64,000 nucleotides of DNA, from contig NZ_OU957226.1 of the NCBI RefSeq assembly GCF_918731615.1, positions 744,001-808,000 on the forward strand, given 5' to 3'. The stretch is from Flavobacterium sp. CECT 9288 (GTDB taxonomy: Bacteria; Bacteroidota; Bacteroidia; Flavobacteriales; Flavobacteriaceae). Both the position numbers and the translations under genes were made by a program. Of the stretch, positions 47,417 to 57,676 are shown one piece after another (position 1 is the first letter of the stretch; every line of letters starts with the position of its first letter). The notes below the pieces were generated by a model. That model was not told the origin of the DNA, ran no database searches, and saw only the letters and a program-made list of their open reading frames with translations.

Positions 47417-47538
47417 CTCGGTTTAAAAAAAATGCTGTAGTATAAAATCTATTTTTTTTCTAATTGAATAAATTTAAAAAACTGATTGTCAATACTTAAG
47501 TTCAAATTAAAATATAAAATAATTAATTTTTAGTAATA

Positions 47539-50511
47539 ATGCAGAATAAAGGACTTATTAAATTTTTCGCAATTCTATTTGCATTGGTAAGTATTTACCA
47601 ACTTTCTTTCACTTTTGTGGCCAATAACATCAAGAGTGATGCTAAAGTTTTTGCAGGAGGTAATCCTGATAAAGAACTGAAATACTTAGATTCTATTGGT
47701 AAAGAAAAAATATTAAACCTTGGATTTACTGATTTTACTTACGATGAAGTAAAAAACAAACAAATCAATAAAGGTCTTGACTTAGAAGGAGGGATTAACG
47801 TAATTCTTCAAATTTCTATTAAAGATGTTTTGAGAGGTTTATCAAACAACTCTAAAAATCCAGTTTTTAATAAGTCGTTAGCTGATGCTTCTGCTAATTT
47901 TGAAGGAAACAAAACATATTTAGATAAATTTTATGAGGCTTTTGATGCAAATTCAAAAGGTTCTGTAAAATTAGCTTCTCCAGATATTTTTGCAAACAGA
48001 TCTTTACAAGGTGAAGGTGGTGTTAGTTTTCAAATGACTGACGCTGAAGTGCAAAAAGTAATCAAAAGAAAAGTAGACGAATCTATTGAAAGTGCTTTTA
48101 AAGTACTAAGAGAGCGTATTGATAAGTTTGGAGTAACACAACCTAACATTCAAAAATTAGGAGAAACAGGAAGAATTCTTGTTGAACTTCCTGGTGCTAA
48201 GGATGTTGATAGAATAAAAAAATTATTAGGAGGTAAAGCACAACTTGAATTTTGGGAAACGTACAAAATTGAAGAAGTTGGTAATTTCTTAATGGCTGCT
48301 AATGAAGCATTGAAAAAAACTGAAATCAAAACAAATGTTGTGAAACCAGTTGTTAAAGACTCGTTAAGCGCATTATTAACTGATACAAAAGATTCTACAG
48401 CTGCAAAAAAAGGACAAAATCCTTTGTTTGATAAAATAGTGAGTCAAGGAGGCGGACCAGTTTTAGGTTTGTTTTCTCCTAAAGATACTGCTACAATTAA
48501 CGCATATTTCAAGAGACAAGACATAAAAATCTTATTACCTGCAGCATTAACTTACGCTAAATTTGTTTGGGGTAAACCACTTAATATTACTGATGATAAG
48601 CAAAAGCAAATTGAAGTAGTAGAATTATATGCTTTACGTGGGAACAGAGATAATAATCCAGCCATGTTAGGTGCTGTTGTTACTGATGCTAAAGATACAT
48701 TTGATCAGTTAGGTAAGCCTGCTGTTTCTATGCAGATGAATTCACAAGGCGCAAAAGGTTGGGAAGAATTGACTGGAAGAGCCTTTACACAAAAAAGTAA
48801 TATTGCCATTGTTTTAGATAATGTAGTGTATTCAGCTCCAGGTGTATCAAGCGGACCTATTTCAGGTGGAAGATCTGAAATCTCAGGTGCATTTGACGTA
48901 ACTGAAACTAAAGATTTAGCTAACGTGCTTAATGCGGGTAAATTACCAGCTTCGGCAGATATTATTCAGTCAACTGTTGTAGGTCCTTCATTAGGTCAGG
49001 CTTCTATTGATGCTGGATTGATTTCATCAATCATTGGTTTTTTACTAGTTTGTTTCTGGATGGTATTTTATTACGGAAAAGCGGGTTGGTATGCTAATTT
49101 AGCCTTGCTATTAAACTTGTTGTTTTTGTTTGGTATTATGGCAAGTTTTGGTTTTGTATTAACATTGCCAGGTATTGCAGGTATTGTATTGACATTAGGA
49201 ACAGCGGTAGATGCAAACATTATTATATATGAAAGAGCAAAAGAGGAGTTGCGCGACGGTAAAACATTATCTGATGCAGTAGTTTCAGCTTACGGATGGC
49301 ATGGTGCTATGCGTTCAATAATTGATGCTAACGTTACACACGTTTTAACTGGAGCAATCTTGTTTATTTTTGGAACAGGTCCAATTAAAGGTTTTGCATT
49401 AACATTACTTATTGGTATAGCAACATCATTATTTACATCAATTTTCATAGCAAGAATCTTTATTGATAGAAATATTGCAGGTAAGGCAGATTTAACTTTC
49501 TGTACTAATTTGACCAAAAACTGGTTTACAAACTTTAACTATGACTTTATCAAAATCAAAAAGTTTACTTACATCTTCTCTTCAGTTGTTGTAATTGTAA
49601 GTTTGATTTCTATTTTCTTTGTTAATGGTTTAGATCAAGGTGTCGATTTTGTGGGAGGTAGAACTTTCCAAGTTAAATTTGAAAAACCAATAGATGCTTC
49701 TGTAGTTTCAGAAGAATTATCTACAGCATTTGGTACACCAGTAGAAGCAAAAGTTTTAGGTGATGATGACCAATTGAAAATTACCACTAAATACAAAATC
49801 AAAGAGGATGGTATTGCAGTAGACAAAGAGGTGAATGAAAAATTATACAACGCTTTGGCTAAGTATTTTCCAAATACGTCTTATGATAAATTTACAAACA
49901 CTTTTGACGGTAAAAAAGTAGGAGTATTACAAGCTTCAAAAGTTGGTGCTTCTATTTCTGAGGACATCAAAACAAACTCTTACTGGGCTGTTTTAGGTGC
50001 TCTTGCAGTAATCTTTTTATACCTTATGATTTCGTTCCGTAAGTGGCAGTATTCATTAGGAGCTATTGCAGCCGTTGCACATGACGTTATCTTTGTATTA
50101 GGAATTTACTCTTTATGTTATAAATTTATGCCTTTCCACATGGAAATGGACCAACACTTTATAGCTGCTATTCTTACTGTAATTGGATATTCTATGAACG
50201 ATACTGTAATTGTATTTGATAGAATTAGAGAATTTATTTTAGGAAAAAGAAAAGGAAGTTTTGAAAGCATAGTAAATGCATCTATTAACACAACTTTATC
50301 TAGAACTTTAAATACCTCTTTGACAATGATTATTGTATTATTGACCATGTTCCTTTTTGGAGGTGAGTCAATCAGAGGATTTATCTTTGCTATGTTAGTA
50401 GGTATTATTGTGGGTACATATTCATCTTTATTTATTGCTACTCCTGTTGTAGTAGATACTTTTACTAAAGAGGATAAAAGCACAATTGAAAAAGAACATG
50501 CTGCAGAATAA
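47539..50511 (+). CDS. secDF: Protein translocase fusion SecDF
   Basis: A 990-aa fusion of SecD and SecF, which uses the proton gradient to help pull exported proteins through SecYEG. SecD features: DLEGGINVILQI near residue 78, the periplasmic P1 region with LRERIDKFGVTQPNIQ, and the membrane motif GTAVDANIIIYERAKEEL. SecF features: VDFVGGRTFQVKF and YSMNDTVIVFDRIREF. About twelve membrane helices are visible. Fused SecDF is normal in Bacteroidota. It has its own promoter and terminator. Confidence 0.95.
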   Translation: MQNKGLIKFFAILFALVSIYQLSFTFVANNIKSDAKVFAGGNPDKELKYLDSIGKEKILNLGFTDFTYDEVKNKQINKGLDLEGGINVILQISIKDVLRGLSNNSKNPVFNKSLADASANFEGNKTYLDKFYEAFDANSKGSVKLASPDIFANRSLQGEGGVSFQMTDAEVQKVIKRKVDESIESAFKVLRERIDKFGVTQPNIQKLGETGRILVELPGAKDVDRIKKLLGGKAQLEFWETYKIEEVGNFLMAANEALKKTEIKTNVVKPVVKDSLSALLTDTKDSTAAKKGQNPLFDKIVSQGGGPVLGLFSPKDTATINAYFKRQDIKILLPAALTYAKFVWGKPLNITDDKQKQIEVVELYALRGNRDNNPAMLGAVVTDAKDTFDQLGKPAVSMQMNSQGAKGWEELTGRAFTQKSNIAIVLDNVVYSAPGVSSGPISGGRSEISGAFDVTETKDLANVLNAGKLPASADIIQSTVVGPSLGQASIDAGLISSIIGFLLVCFWMVFYYGKAGWYANLALLLNLLFLFGIMASFGFVLTLPGIAGIVLTLGTAVDANIIIYERAKEELRDGKTLSDAVVSAYGWHGAMRSIIDANVTHVLTGAILFIFGTGPIKGFALTLLIGIATSLFTSIFIARIFIDRNIAGKADLTFCTNLTKNWFTNFNYDFIKIKKFTYIFSSVVVIVSLISIFFVNGLDQGVDFVGGRTFQVKFEKPIDASVVSEELSTAFGTPVEAKVLGDDDQLKITTKYKIKEDGIAVDKEVNEKLYNALAKYFPNTSYDKFTNTFDGKKVGVLQASKVGASISEDIKTNSYWAVLGALAVIFLYLMISFRKWQYSLGAIAAVAHDVIFVLGIYSLCYKFMPFHMEMDQHFIAAILTVIGYSMNDTVIVFDRIREFILGKRKGSFESIVNASINTTLSRTLNTSLTMIIVLLTMFLFGGESIRGFIFAMLVGIIVGTYSSLFIATPVVVDTFTKEDKSTIEKEHAAE

Positions 50512-50533
50512 TTAAAGTTTGTATGCACGTAAT

Positions 50534-50568
50534 AAAAATAGGTTTGACGTAAGTTGTACCTATTTTTT
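50534..50568 (+). terminator. secDF terminator
   Basis: AAAAATAGGT and ACCTATTTTT pair around a 14-base loop, followed by a T run. Confidence 0.8.
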
Positions 50569-50604
50569 TTGTTTAAATTGTAATTTAATGATGAATTGTT
50601 TTAT

Positions 50605-51252
50605 ATGATGTATAACAAGATTACTGGTTTCCTTTTTTGTGCGTATGCTTTGTCTTTTACATGCAATGCGCAACAAACTCCGAACGATATAAAGTTTGGT
50701 TTTTCCGTAGGTTTTGGTAGTGAGTTTAGAAATAGAAACTACACGTATTCAAATCAATATTTTAAGTTTCAGTTTATGAAAACTGTTAAATCGACCAACA
50801 GATTTAGCTATGATTTGGTTTTGCAACCTGAGTATAATAGTGGCGCACATCAGCTTTTAAATCTTTACTTTGTTAAGCCTGAAGAGGAAAATTATATTGA
50901 AAAAAGGGAGCGGTACACAAAGCTAAAAACGTGTAATGAATACATATTGAATATTGGGCTATTAATGCGCTATTCTTTATCAAAAAAGTCAAGTATATAT
51001 GTTTTAGGAAGTGTAGGTCCTATGTATATTGATACAGCAACAGAGCGATTATCAAAAGGTTTTGCATTTGCAGATGTTTTAGCTTTAGGTTTTAATTATA
51101 AAGTGGGCCAGTTTATACTGGATATAAGACCTAATTTTAGACATACTTCTAATGCAGGTTTGCAAAATAGTAATGCGGGTTTCAATACTAAAAACATTGA
51201 ATTTGGAATTCTTTATACTCCAAAAAAAAGCGTTAAATCTATATTGAATTAA
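50605..51252 (+). CDS. PagL-like lipid A 3-O-deacylase / acyloxyacyl hydrolase
   Basis: A 215-aa outer-membrane protein, started at the ATG at 50605 (50608 also possible; the frame extends to a TTG upstream). A signal peptide (ITGFLFCAYALSFTCNAQ) is followed by barrel strands. The late DIRPNFRHTSNAGLQNSNAG carries the His-Ser arrangement of PagL-type deacylases, which trim an acyl chain from lipid A. The barrel fold and motif fit the family, but activity is not proven. The stop codon lies inside the following terminator stem. Confidence 0.72.
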   Translation: MMYNKITGFLFCAYALSFTCNAQQTPNDIKFGFSVGFGSEFRNRNYTYSNQYFKFQFMKTVKSTNRFSYDLVLQPEYNSGAHQLLNLYFVKPEEENYIEKRERYTKLKTCNEYILNIGLLMRYSLSKKSSIYVLGSVGPMYIDTATERLSKGFAFADVLALGFNYKVGQFILDIRPNFRHTSNAGLQNSNAGFNTKNIEFGILYTPKKSVKSILN

Positions 51253-51260
51253 CGCTTTTT
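51226..51260. terminator. Terminator overlapping the PagL-like stop codon
   Basis: AAAAGCGTTAA and TTAACGCTTTT pair around a 12-base loop; the stop codon (51250-51252) is in the 3' arm. It can also end the convergent lgt gene region. Confidence 0.78.
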
Positions 51261-51279
51261 GTATAAGAAAAATGTTTGT

Positions 51280-52197
51280 CTAATTTTTTTTAGCTCTGAT
51301 AACAAAATACAATCCAATTAGTACAAAGGGTATACTAAGCCATTGTCCTGTTGAAAATAAACCAAGTGCATTTTCAAAACCTCCTTGGCTTTCCTTAACA
51401 GATTCAACGATGAATCGAACTGTGAATAAAAGCACTAAGAACATCCCGAATATATAACCACTGTAATTTCTTTTATCGGTCTTCCAATACAAGAAAAATA
51501 ATGCAGTAAATACAAAAATATAAGCAAAAGCTTCGTACAGCTGAGTTGGGTGTTTAACGGGTACTTGTTCTAGTAGTGTTGCAAACTTTGGGTCATTTGC
51601 AATAGCATAATAGGCATCTTTTGGATTTGAGATTTGTGTTGCATTAACGGCATCTTGTGGGCTAAAATGATCTCTTAAAAACTTGATGCCAAAAGTAGAA
51701 GTAGTTTCGTTTCCAATAATTTCGGAGTTAAAAAAGTTTCCTAAACGTACAAAAATAGCGCCACTAGCAACCGGTATTACAACCCGATCTAATATCCATA
51801 ATTGAGGTCTTTTTAAAATATTTTTGCTGTAAAAATACATGGCAATGATGATAGAAATAGCAGCACCATGACTTGCCAATCCTTGATAACCTGTAAATTC
51901 AAAACTTGGACTAAAACGAAATGGTAATAAAATTTCAGGTAAATGGTTGCGATAATATTCCCAATCATAAAAAAAGACATGTCCTAAACGTGCTCCTGCT
52001 AAGGTAGCAAGGACAGTCCAAATGAACAAAGAATCTAGTTTTTCAATAGATTCTCCTTCTCTTTCGAATATGTGTTTCATGATATACCAGCCTAAACCAA
52101 AGGCTACAACAAACATTAAACTGTAAAATCTAATCATGAAAAAACCTAAATCAATTCCTTCTGATGGGTTCCAAACTAAGTTTAATGCGTGTGTCAT
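51280..52197 (-). CDS. lgt: Prolipoprotein diacylglyceryl transferase
   Basis: A 305-aa inner-membrane enzyme that attaches diacylglycerol to the lipobox cysteine of prolipoproteins. It has seven membrane segments, the central FVRLGNFFNSEIIGNETT signature, and the HPTQLYEAFAYI motif that follows. Several lipoproteins in this window depend on it. It is on the minus strand between the PagL-like gene and yidD. Confidence 0.94.
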   Translation of the reverse strand: MTHALNLVWNPSEGIDLGFFMIRFYSLMFVVAFGLGWYIMKHIFEREGESIEKLDSLFIWTVLATLAGARLGHVFFYDWEYYRNHLPEILLPFRFSPSFEFTGYQGLASHGAAISIIIAMYFYSKNILKRPQLWILDRVVIPVASGAIFVRLGNFFNSEIIGNETTSTFGIKFLRDHFSPQDAVNATQISNPKDAYYAIANDPKFATLLEQVPVKHPTQLYEAFAYIFVFTALFFLYWKTDKRNYSGYIFGMFLVLLFTVRFIVESVKESQGGFENALGLFSTGQWLSIPFVLIGLYFVIRAKKN

Positions 52198-52251
52198 GTG
52201 TGTGTTTTTATTTTTGAATAGTAAAAATAGTGATTATTATAAGAGAAGGTA

Positions 52252-52494
52252 TTAACTCTTTGTTGTTTTTTTGGGTACTGGATCATATCCCGTTTTTCCC
52301 CAAGGATGACAGCTCAAAATACGTTTTACACCAAGAAAAGTTCCGTAAAATAAACCATGTACTTGCAAAGATTCAATCATATAATGTGAACAAGTTGGTT
52401 CAAAACGGCATGCTGCAGGTGTAAATGGAGAAATTGCGACTTGATAAAATCGTACTAAAAAGACAAGCGGAAAAATTAAAACTTTTTTGATCAT
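52252..52494 (-). CDS. yidD: Membrane protein insertion efficiency factor YidD
   Basis: An 80-aa protein of the YidD family, which aids insertion of membrane proteins with YidC. The signature [20 protein letters not shown] is complete, followed by [16 protein letters not shown]. It has a short N-terminal hydrophobic helix. It lies 23 bases after cysS on the same strand and may be co-transcribed with it; lgt follows 54 bases later. Confidence 0.92.
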   Translation of the reverse strand: MIKKVLIFPLVFLVRFYQVAISPFTPAACRFEPTCSHYMIESLQVHGLFYGTFLGVKRILSCHPWGKTGYDPVPKKTTKS

Positions 52495-52517
52495 ATTTTC
52501 TGCTTGTCATTTATAAA

Positions 52518-53999
52518 CTAGTTAATGCTGAACGTAGTTCCCTCTTTACCGTCCTTTAATTGAATTCCTAGTGCAATTAATTGATCTCGAATTTGATCAG
52601 ACAAAGCAAAGTTTTTATTCTCTCTTGCTTGTTTTCTCATTTCAATAAGCATGTTTACTGTGCCTTCTAATTTATTATTAGTGGTATCCGAAAGTTTTTC
52701 ATCTTCTAATCCTAAAACATCAAATACAAAACCCTGCATTGTTGCAGTGAAAATCTGTAAATCCTCTTGATGTAGTGTTTCTTTATTGTCTTTTAAAAGA
52801 TTTATGAAGCGAACACCTTCAAATAGTTGAGCAATTAATATAGGTGTATTAAAATCATCGTTCATTGCATCGTAGCATGATTGTCTCCAGGAAGCAATGT
52901 CTAGCGTACTTGCATTTGAAACAGGAATTTCAGATAATGAATTCATCGCTTCCATAAGTCTTTTAAACCCTTTTTCGGCTGCTACAATTGCATCATCAGA
53001 GAAATCAAGAATACTTCTGTAATGTGCTTGTAGCATAAAAAAACGTGCCACAGATGCTGAAAATGCCTTACTTAAGATAGTGTTTTCACCAGTCAAAATC
53101 TCTCGTGGTAAAATATTATTACCGGTAGATTTGGCCATTTTTTTACCATTTAGAGTTAGCATATTTGCATGCATCCAATAGTTTACAGGAGTTTGTCCTG
53201 TGCAAGCTTCATTTTGTGCAATTTCACATTCGTGATGCGGAAATTTTAAATCCATCCCTCCGCCGTGAATGTCAAAATGATTTCCTAAATACTTAGTGCT
53301 CATGGCAGTACACTCTAAATGCCATCCTGGGAAGCCATCGCTCCATGGTGAAGGCCAGCGCATGATATGTTGCGTTTCTGCTTTTTTCCAAAGTGCAAAA
53401 TCTTGAGAATTCCTTTTATCACTTTGTCCATCAAGATCACGTGTATTGGCAAGCATGTCTTCAATGTTTCGACCGCTTAATTTTCCGTAATGATTGGTTT
53501 CGTTAAACTTAACAACATCAAAATAAACAGATCCATTTGCTTCATAGCCTATTCCTGATGCAATAATTTTTTTTACAATTTCAATTTGTTCAATGATATG
53601 ACCTGTTGCAGTAGGTTCAATACTTGGAGGTAAAAAATTGAAAGCACTTAAAATATCATGAAAATCTACGGTATAGCGTTGTACAACCTCCATAGGTTCT
53701 AATTGTTCCAGACGCGCTTTTTTTGCAATTTTATCTTCTCCTTCGTCTACATCGTCTACAATATGACCAACATCAGTAATGTTACGAACGTAGCGCACTT
53801 TATAATCAAGATGTAAAAAATACCTAAAAATCATATCAAATGACATGAATGTTCTTACGTTTCCTAAATGAACATTGCTATAAACTGTAGGTCCACAAAC
53901 GTACATGCCTACATTTCCCTCAATTATGGGTTCAAAAAGTTCCTTTTCTCCAGATAATGAATTGTAAATTCTGAGTTTTTGGTTACTGTATAATGGCAT
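52518..53999 (-). CDS. cysS: Cysteinyl-tRNA synthetase
   Basis: A 493-aa class I aminoacyl-tRNA synthetase charging tRNA-Cys. The HIGH-like motif is [10 protein letters not shown] (about 38-47), preceded by the zinc Cys in MYVCGPTVY; further zinc ligands lie in LECTAM and [10 protein letters not shown]. The KMSKS loop is KKMAKSTGN (about 290). Length is normal. The leader carries a hairpin (54016-54049). Confidence 0.96.
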   Translation of the reverse strand: MPLYSNQKLRIYNSLSGEKELFEPIIEGNVGMYVCGPTVYSNVHLGNVRTFMSFDMIFRYFLHLDYKVRYVRNITDVGHIVDDVDEGEDKIAKKARLEQLEPMEVVQRYTVDFHDILSAFNFLPPSIEPTATGHIIEQIEIVKKIIASGIGYEANGSVYFDVVKFNETNHYGKLSGRNIEDMLANTRDLDGQSDKRNSQDFALWKKAETQHIMRWPSPWSDGFPGWHLECTAMSTKYLGNHFDIHGGGMDLKFPHHECEIAQNEACTGQTPVNYWMHANMLTLNGKKMAKSTGNNILPREILTGENTILSKAFSASVARFFMLQAHYRSILDFSDDAIVAAEKGFKRLMEAMNSLSEIPVSNASTLDIASWRQSCYDAMNDDFNTPILIAQLFEGVRFINLLKDNKETLHQEDLQIFTATMQGFVFDVLGLEDEKLSDTTNNKLEGTVNMLIEMRKQARENKNFALSDQIRDQLIALGIQLKDGKEGTTFSIN

Positions 54000-54015
54000 T
54001 TTGGCTGTATATTTT

Positions 54016-54049
54016 ACTCAACAAATCCCCATGAAAAGGGGAGTTGAGT
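54016..54049 (-). promoter_or_regulatory. Hairpin in the cysS leader region
   Basis: ACTCAAC pairs with GTTGAGT and inside it CCCC with GGGG, with an internal asymmetry. It lies 17 bases before the cysS start and has no T run, so it could affect translation or end transcripts from folE weakly. Confidence 0.4.
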
Positions 54050-54133
54050 TGTGAATGTGTTATTGTGTTTTTTTATCTTTTTCTATTTGAAAAGATTAAC
54101 TTTTCGAATTTTTTTGATAATAGGAGATTTAGA

Positions 54134-54805
54134 CTAGAACTTTGTTTCTAATTTAATGTAATCTAAAAACTCTCTTCTTGTTACAGTATCTTTGAATTTT
54201 CCACCAAACTCAGATGTTACGGTACTACTTTCAATATCGCTTATTCCTCTTGAGTTAACGCATAAGTGTTTTGCATCTATCACACAAGCTACATCTTCAG
54301 TCCCAAGCGCTATTTGTAATTCTTGAACAATTTGCATGGTTAAACGCTCTTGAACTTGAGGTCTTTTAGCATAATATTCTACGATACGATTCATTTTGGA
54401 TAAACCAATAACAGTTCCGTTTGAAATATAGGCTACATGAGCTCTACCTATTATAGGTAATAAATGATGTTCACAAGTAGAATACACGATAATATTCTTC
54501 TCCACCAACATTTCTCCATATTTGTAATTGTTGTCAAACGTTGATGCTTTTGGTTTTCTATTAGGATTTAATCCACCAAAAATTTCTTTAACAAACATTT
54601 TTGCTACTCTATTTGGGGTTCCTTTAAGACTATCATCCGTTAAATCCATTCCTAGGGTTAGTAGAATGTTTTCAACATCTTTTTTTATTTTTTCAATTTT
54701 ATCATCATCAGAGATGTCAAATGCATCTTTTCTAATTGGATTATTTGCGGACAAACTCACGTGATTGTCACCTATTTCGTCTTGAAATTCTTCGTTTTTT
54801 ATCAT
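54134..54805 (-). CDS. folE: GTP cyclohydrolase I
   Basis: A 223-aa enzyme that opens GTP to dihydroneopterin triphosphate, the first step to folate and related pterins. The zinc and catalytic residues are seen in STCEHHLLPIIGRAHVAYI, followed by SKMNRIVEYYAKRPQVQERL and CVIDAKHLCVNSRG. The N-terminal 35 residues are a variable acidic extension. It is read on the minus strand, 134 bases upstream of cysS. Confidence 0.95.
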   Translation of the reverse strand: MIKNEEFQDEIGDNHVSLSANNPIRKDAFDISDDDKIEKIKKDVENILLTLGMDLTDDSLKGTPNRVAKMFVKEIFGGLNPNRKPKASTFDNNYKYGEMLVEKNIIVYSTCEHHLLPIIGRAHVAYISNGTVIGLSKMNRIVEYYAKRPQVQERLTMQIVQELQIALGTEDVACVIDAKHLCVNSRGISDIESSTVTSEFGGKFKDTVTRREFLDYIKLETKF

Positions 54806-54946
54806 TAAAAGAAACTATTATAGTGGGTATATTTATTCAAGCGGTAAAGATAATAATAAATAACAAAGTTTTTCAATGGCGCTTACTATTTAAGAGTACT
54901 TTATGGCTTTGCATGTTGTTTTTTATCGTTTTTTTTCTAAAAAAAA

Positions 54947-54977
54947 GAAAGGCAAAACTACAGTAGATTTGCCTTTC
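54947..54977 (-). terminator. Terminator of the aminotransferase gene
   Basis: GAAAGGCAAA and TTTGCCTTTC pair around 11 bases; on the minus strand a T run follows, 23 bases after the stop codon of the gene ending at 55000. Confidence 0.8.
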
Positions 54978-54999
54978 ATTTCATGGATAAAAATTGTTT

Positions 55000-56193
55000 T
55001 TATAACGCGTTGTAAGCTGGAATTGCAGCTTTTAAAATGGCAACGGCTTTAATTAAATCTTCTTTCTTTAAGACATACGCTATACGTACTTGGTTTAAAC
55101 CCATTCCTGGAGAAGAGTAAAAGCCAGCAGCTGGTGCTACCATAACAGTTTCACCATTCAAGTCAAAACTTTCTAGTAACCATTGTGCAAAAGCATCAGC
55201 GTTATCTATTGGTAATTGTGCGATACAGTAAAAAGCACCTTTTGGCTTACTGATAACAACACCATCAATTTTGTTTAACTCTTCAATTAAGGTATCACGT
55301 CTTTCTCTATATTCTGATATAACTTCGTCAAAATAAGATTGAGGTGTATCTAAAGCTGCTTCGCTAGCAATTTGTTCTATGGTAGGTGGACTCAAACGTG
55401 CTTGTGCAAATTTCATAGCCGCTGCCATCACTTCTTTATTTTTTGATGTGATACAGCCTATTCTTGCGCCACACATGCTGTAACGTTTTGATACAGAATC
55501 AATCATAATTGCGTGCTCCTCAAGTCCAGGAATACTCATTACAGAATAATGTACATCACCATCATAAGTAAACTCACGGTACACTTCATCTGAGATTAAA
55601 AACAAATCATGCTTTTTTACAAGTTCTGCCAGTTGCAGAATTTCTTCTTTTGAGTATAAATAACCTGTTGGATTTCCAGGATTACAAATCAAGATTGCTT
55701 TTGTTTTTGCTGTAATTAACTTTTCAAAATCGGCTACTGCTGGCAGTGCAAACCCATTTTCAATAGTCGATATTACTGGAACAACGGTAACACCTGAAGC
55801 AGTTGAAAAACCATTGTAGTTTGCATAAAAAGGTTCTGGAATAATAATTTCATCCCCTTGATCCATGGTGCTTCCCATTGCAAAAAGTAATGCTTCAGAA
55901 CCTCCAGTGGTAATTATAATATTTTCTGTAGATACATCAATACCTTGTTGGGTGTAATAATTCGATAATTTTTTACGATACGATTCATTTCCAGCAGAAT
56001 GACTGTATTCTAAGATGGTTAAGTCAATATTTTTTACAGCTTGCATTGCAACTTCAGGAGTTTTTATGTCTGGTTGTCCAATGTTTAGGTGGTATACTTT
56101 ATGACCTTTCTTTTTTGCAATTTCAGAGAATGGGACCAATTTACGTATTGGTGATTCAGGCATTTGTTTGCCTTTGTTAGATATAGTTGGCAT
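55000..56193 (-). CDS. PLP-dependent aminotransferase (aspartate aminotransferase type)
   Basis: A 397-aa class I aminotransferase. The N-terminal SPIRKLVPFSEIAKKKGHKV and LNIGQPDIKTP are typical; the cofactor region has CNPGNPTGYLYS, the SDEVYREFTYD turn and the Schiff-base Lys in SVSKRYSMCGARIG. The exact amino acid pair is not certain, although aspartate is the usual annotation. It stands alone with its own terminator. Confidence 0.88.
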   Translation of the reverse strand: MPTISNKGKQMPESPIRKLVPFSEIAKKKGHKVYHLNIGQPDIKTPEVAMQAVKNIDLTILEYSHSAGNESYRKKLSNYYTQQGIDVSTENIIITTGGSEALLFAMGSTMDQGDEIIIPEPFYANYNGFSTASGVTVVPVISTIENGFALPAVADFEKLITAKTKAILICNPGNPTGYLYSKEEILQLAELVKKHDLFLISDEVYREFTYDGDVHYSVMSIPGLEEHAIMIDSVSKRYSMCGARIGCITSKNKEVMAAAMKFAQARLSPPTIEQIASEAALDTPQSYFDEVISEYRERRDTLIEELNKIDGVVISKPKGAFYCIAQLPIDNADAFAQWLLESFDLNGETVMVAPAAGFYSSPGMGLNQVRIAYVLKKEDLIKAVAILKAAIPAYNAL

Positions 56194-56320
56194 ATTTTTG
56201 AATTATAGATGCACAAAATTGCGATTTTTTTTTGAAAGTAAATGCAATAAAAAGGTTTATCAATTGTTAAATCTTTATTTTTAAACTATTTATTTACTAA
56301 CTTTATAATAAATAAATTTA

Positions 56321-57652
56321 ATGAAATCAATTCTACTTTTCTTCTTACTGTGTGTAATTTTTCCTGTTTATTCTCAAGATGGTTTTCAGTTTCAAGGTAA
56401 AGCGACTAAAACGGTTGTTCCTTTTCAGTTGATTAATAATTTAGTTTTTGTACCCATAAAAGTAAATGGTGTTGAGCTTAATTTTTTATTGGACACAGGT
56501 GTTGCCGAAACCATTCTTTTTAGTCTGGAAGAAAAAAAAGAGTTCCGTTTTCTAAATACAAAGAAAATAACCCTAAGAGGTTTGGGAAGTCAAAAATCTG
56601 TAGAAGGATTAAAATCAACTAATAATACACTTGCCTTTAGTCATATGATTAGTAGAAATCATTTGTTGTATATTGTATTAGATCCAGAATTTAATTTTTC
56701 TTCTCATGTGGGTATTCCAGTAAATGGAATCATTGGTTACCAGTTTTTCAGAAATAATTTAGTAGAAATTGATTATCAGCATAAGAAAATTATTGTTTAT
56801 AAGCATGATGAAAAGAATCGATTAAAGGTATCTAAAAAATCAGCTGTTCTGCCTATAATAGTAGAAAAATCTAAACCTTATATATTTAGTAATGTAATTA
56901 TTGATACTGGTATCATTCCTGTTAAATTGTTAATTGATATCGGCAACAGTGATGCGTTATGGTTGTTTAATAACAATAGAAATGATTTGCAAATTCCCTC
57001 TAAAAATTTCGATGATTTTCTTGGAAAAGGTTTTAGTGGAGATATTGAAGGGAAAAGAGCTAGAATAGCTCGTTTTGAGTTGGGGACTTTTCATTTTGAT
57101 AGTCCATTAGCAGCCTTTCCTGATAGTGTGTCTGTAAAGAATGTTGAAATGGTTCCTGGTAGAATGGGATCGGTTGGAGGTGAAATTATGCGTAGATTTA
57201 AAGTAATTTTTGATTATAAAAATAATGAACTTTTTTTGAAAAAAAATAATAATTTTAAAAGCTCTTTTACTTACAATAGAAGCGGCATAGAGGTAGAACA
57301 TTATGGTCTTGTATGGGTACAAGAAACAGTAAAAATGGAGGCTGTATCTTCAAGTTTAGGTTATAGTGAAGGTGGGGGAGGAGTAACAGTTTATCCCAAT
57401 GATTTTAAATACAAGTTTCAGTTAAAACCAAATTTTCAAATATCACATGTAAGAAAAAAATCAGCAGCAGCAAGATCAGGTTTGAAAAGTGGTGATGTAA
57501 TTGTTAAGATTAATAGACTCAATCCTTATGAAATGACCTTACAAGAGATTAGAGCTATATTTAAAGATGAGGATAATAAATGGATTACGATTGAAGTACA
57601 ACGTAATAGTATACCGCTAAAATTTCAATTTCAACTGGATAACATTTTATAA
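56321..57652 (+). CDS. Exported aspartyl protease-like protein with PDZ domain
   Basis: A 443-aa protein: signal peptide (1-18, ending VYSQ), two retropepsin-like halves and a C-terminal PDZ domain (about 365-440). The first half has FLLDTGVAETILF with Asp58 in a DTG motif. In the second half the equivalent site reads LLIDIGNSDALW (Asp206, DIG instead of DTG). The PDZ has AARSGLKSGDVIVKINRL. It may cleave or bind periplasmic peptides; activity is unproven. Convergent with a DUF1573 gene, 24 bases apart. Confidence 0.8.
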   Translation: MKSILLFFLLCVIFPVYSQDGFQFQGKATKTVVPFQLINNLVFVPIKVNGVELNFLLDTGVAETILFSLEEKKEFRFLNTKKITLRGLGSQKSVEGLKSTNNTLAFSHMISRNHLLYIVLDPEFNFSSHVGIPVNGIIGYQFFRNNLVEIDYQHKKIIVYKHDEKNRLKVSKKSAVLPIIVEKSKPYIFSNVIIDTGIIPVKLLIDIGNSDALWLFNNNRNDLQIPSKNFDDFLGKGFSGDIEGKRARIARFELGTFHFDSPLAAFPDSVSVKNVEMVPGRMGSVGGEIMRRFKVIFDYKNNELFLKKNNNFKSSFTYNRSGIEVEHYGLVWVQETVKMEAVSSSLGYSEGGGGVTVYPNDFKYKFQLKPNFQISHVRKKSAAARSGLKSGDVIVKINRLNPYEMTLQEIRAIFKDEDNKWITIEVQRNSIPLKFQFQLDNIL

Positions 57653-57676
57653 TGTGTCATCCAGCTAGAAACTATT

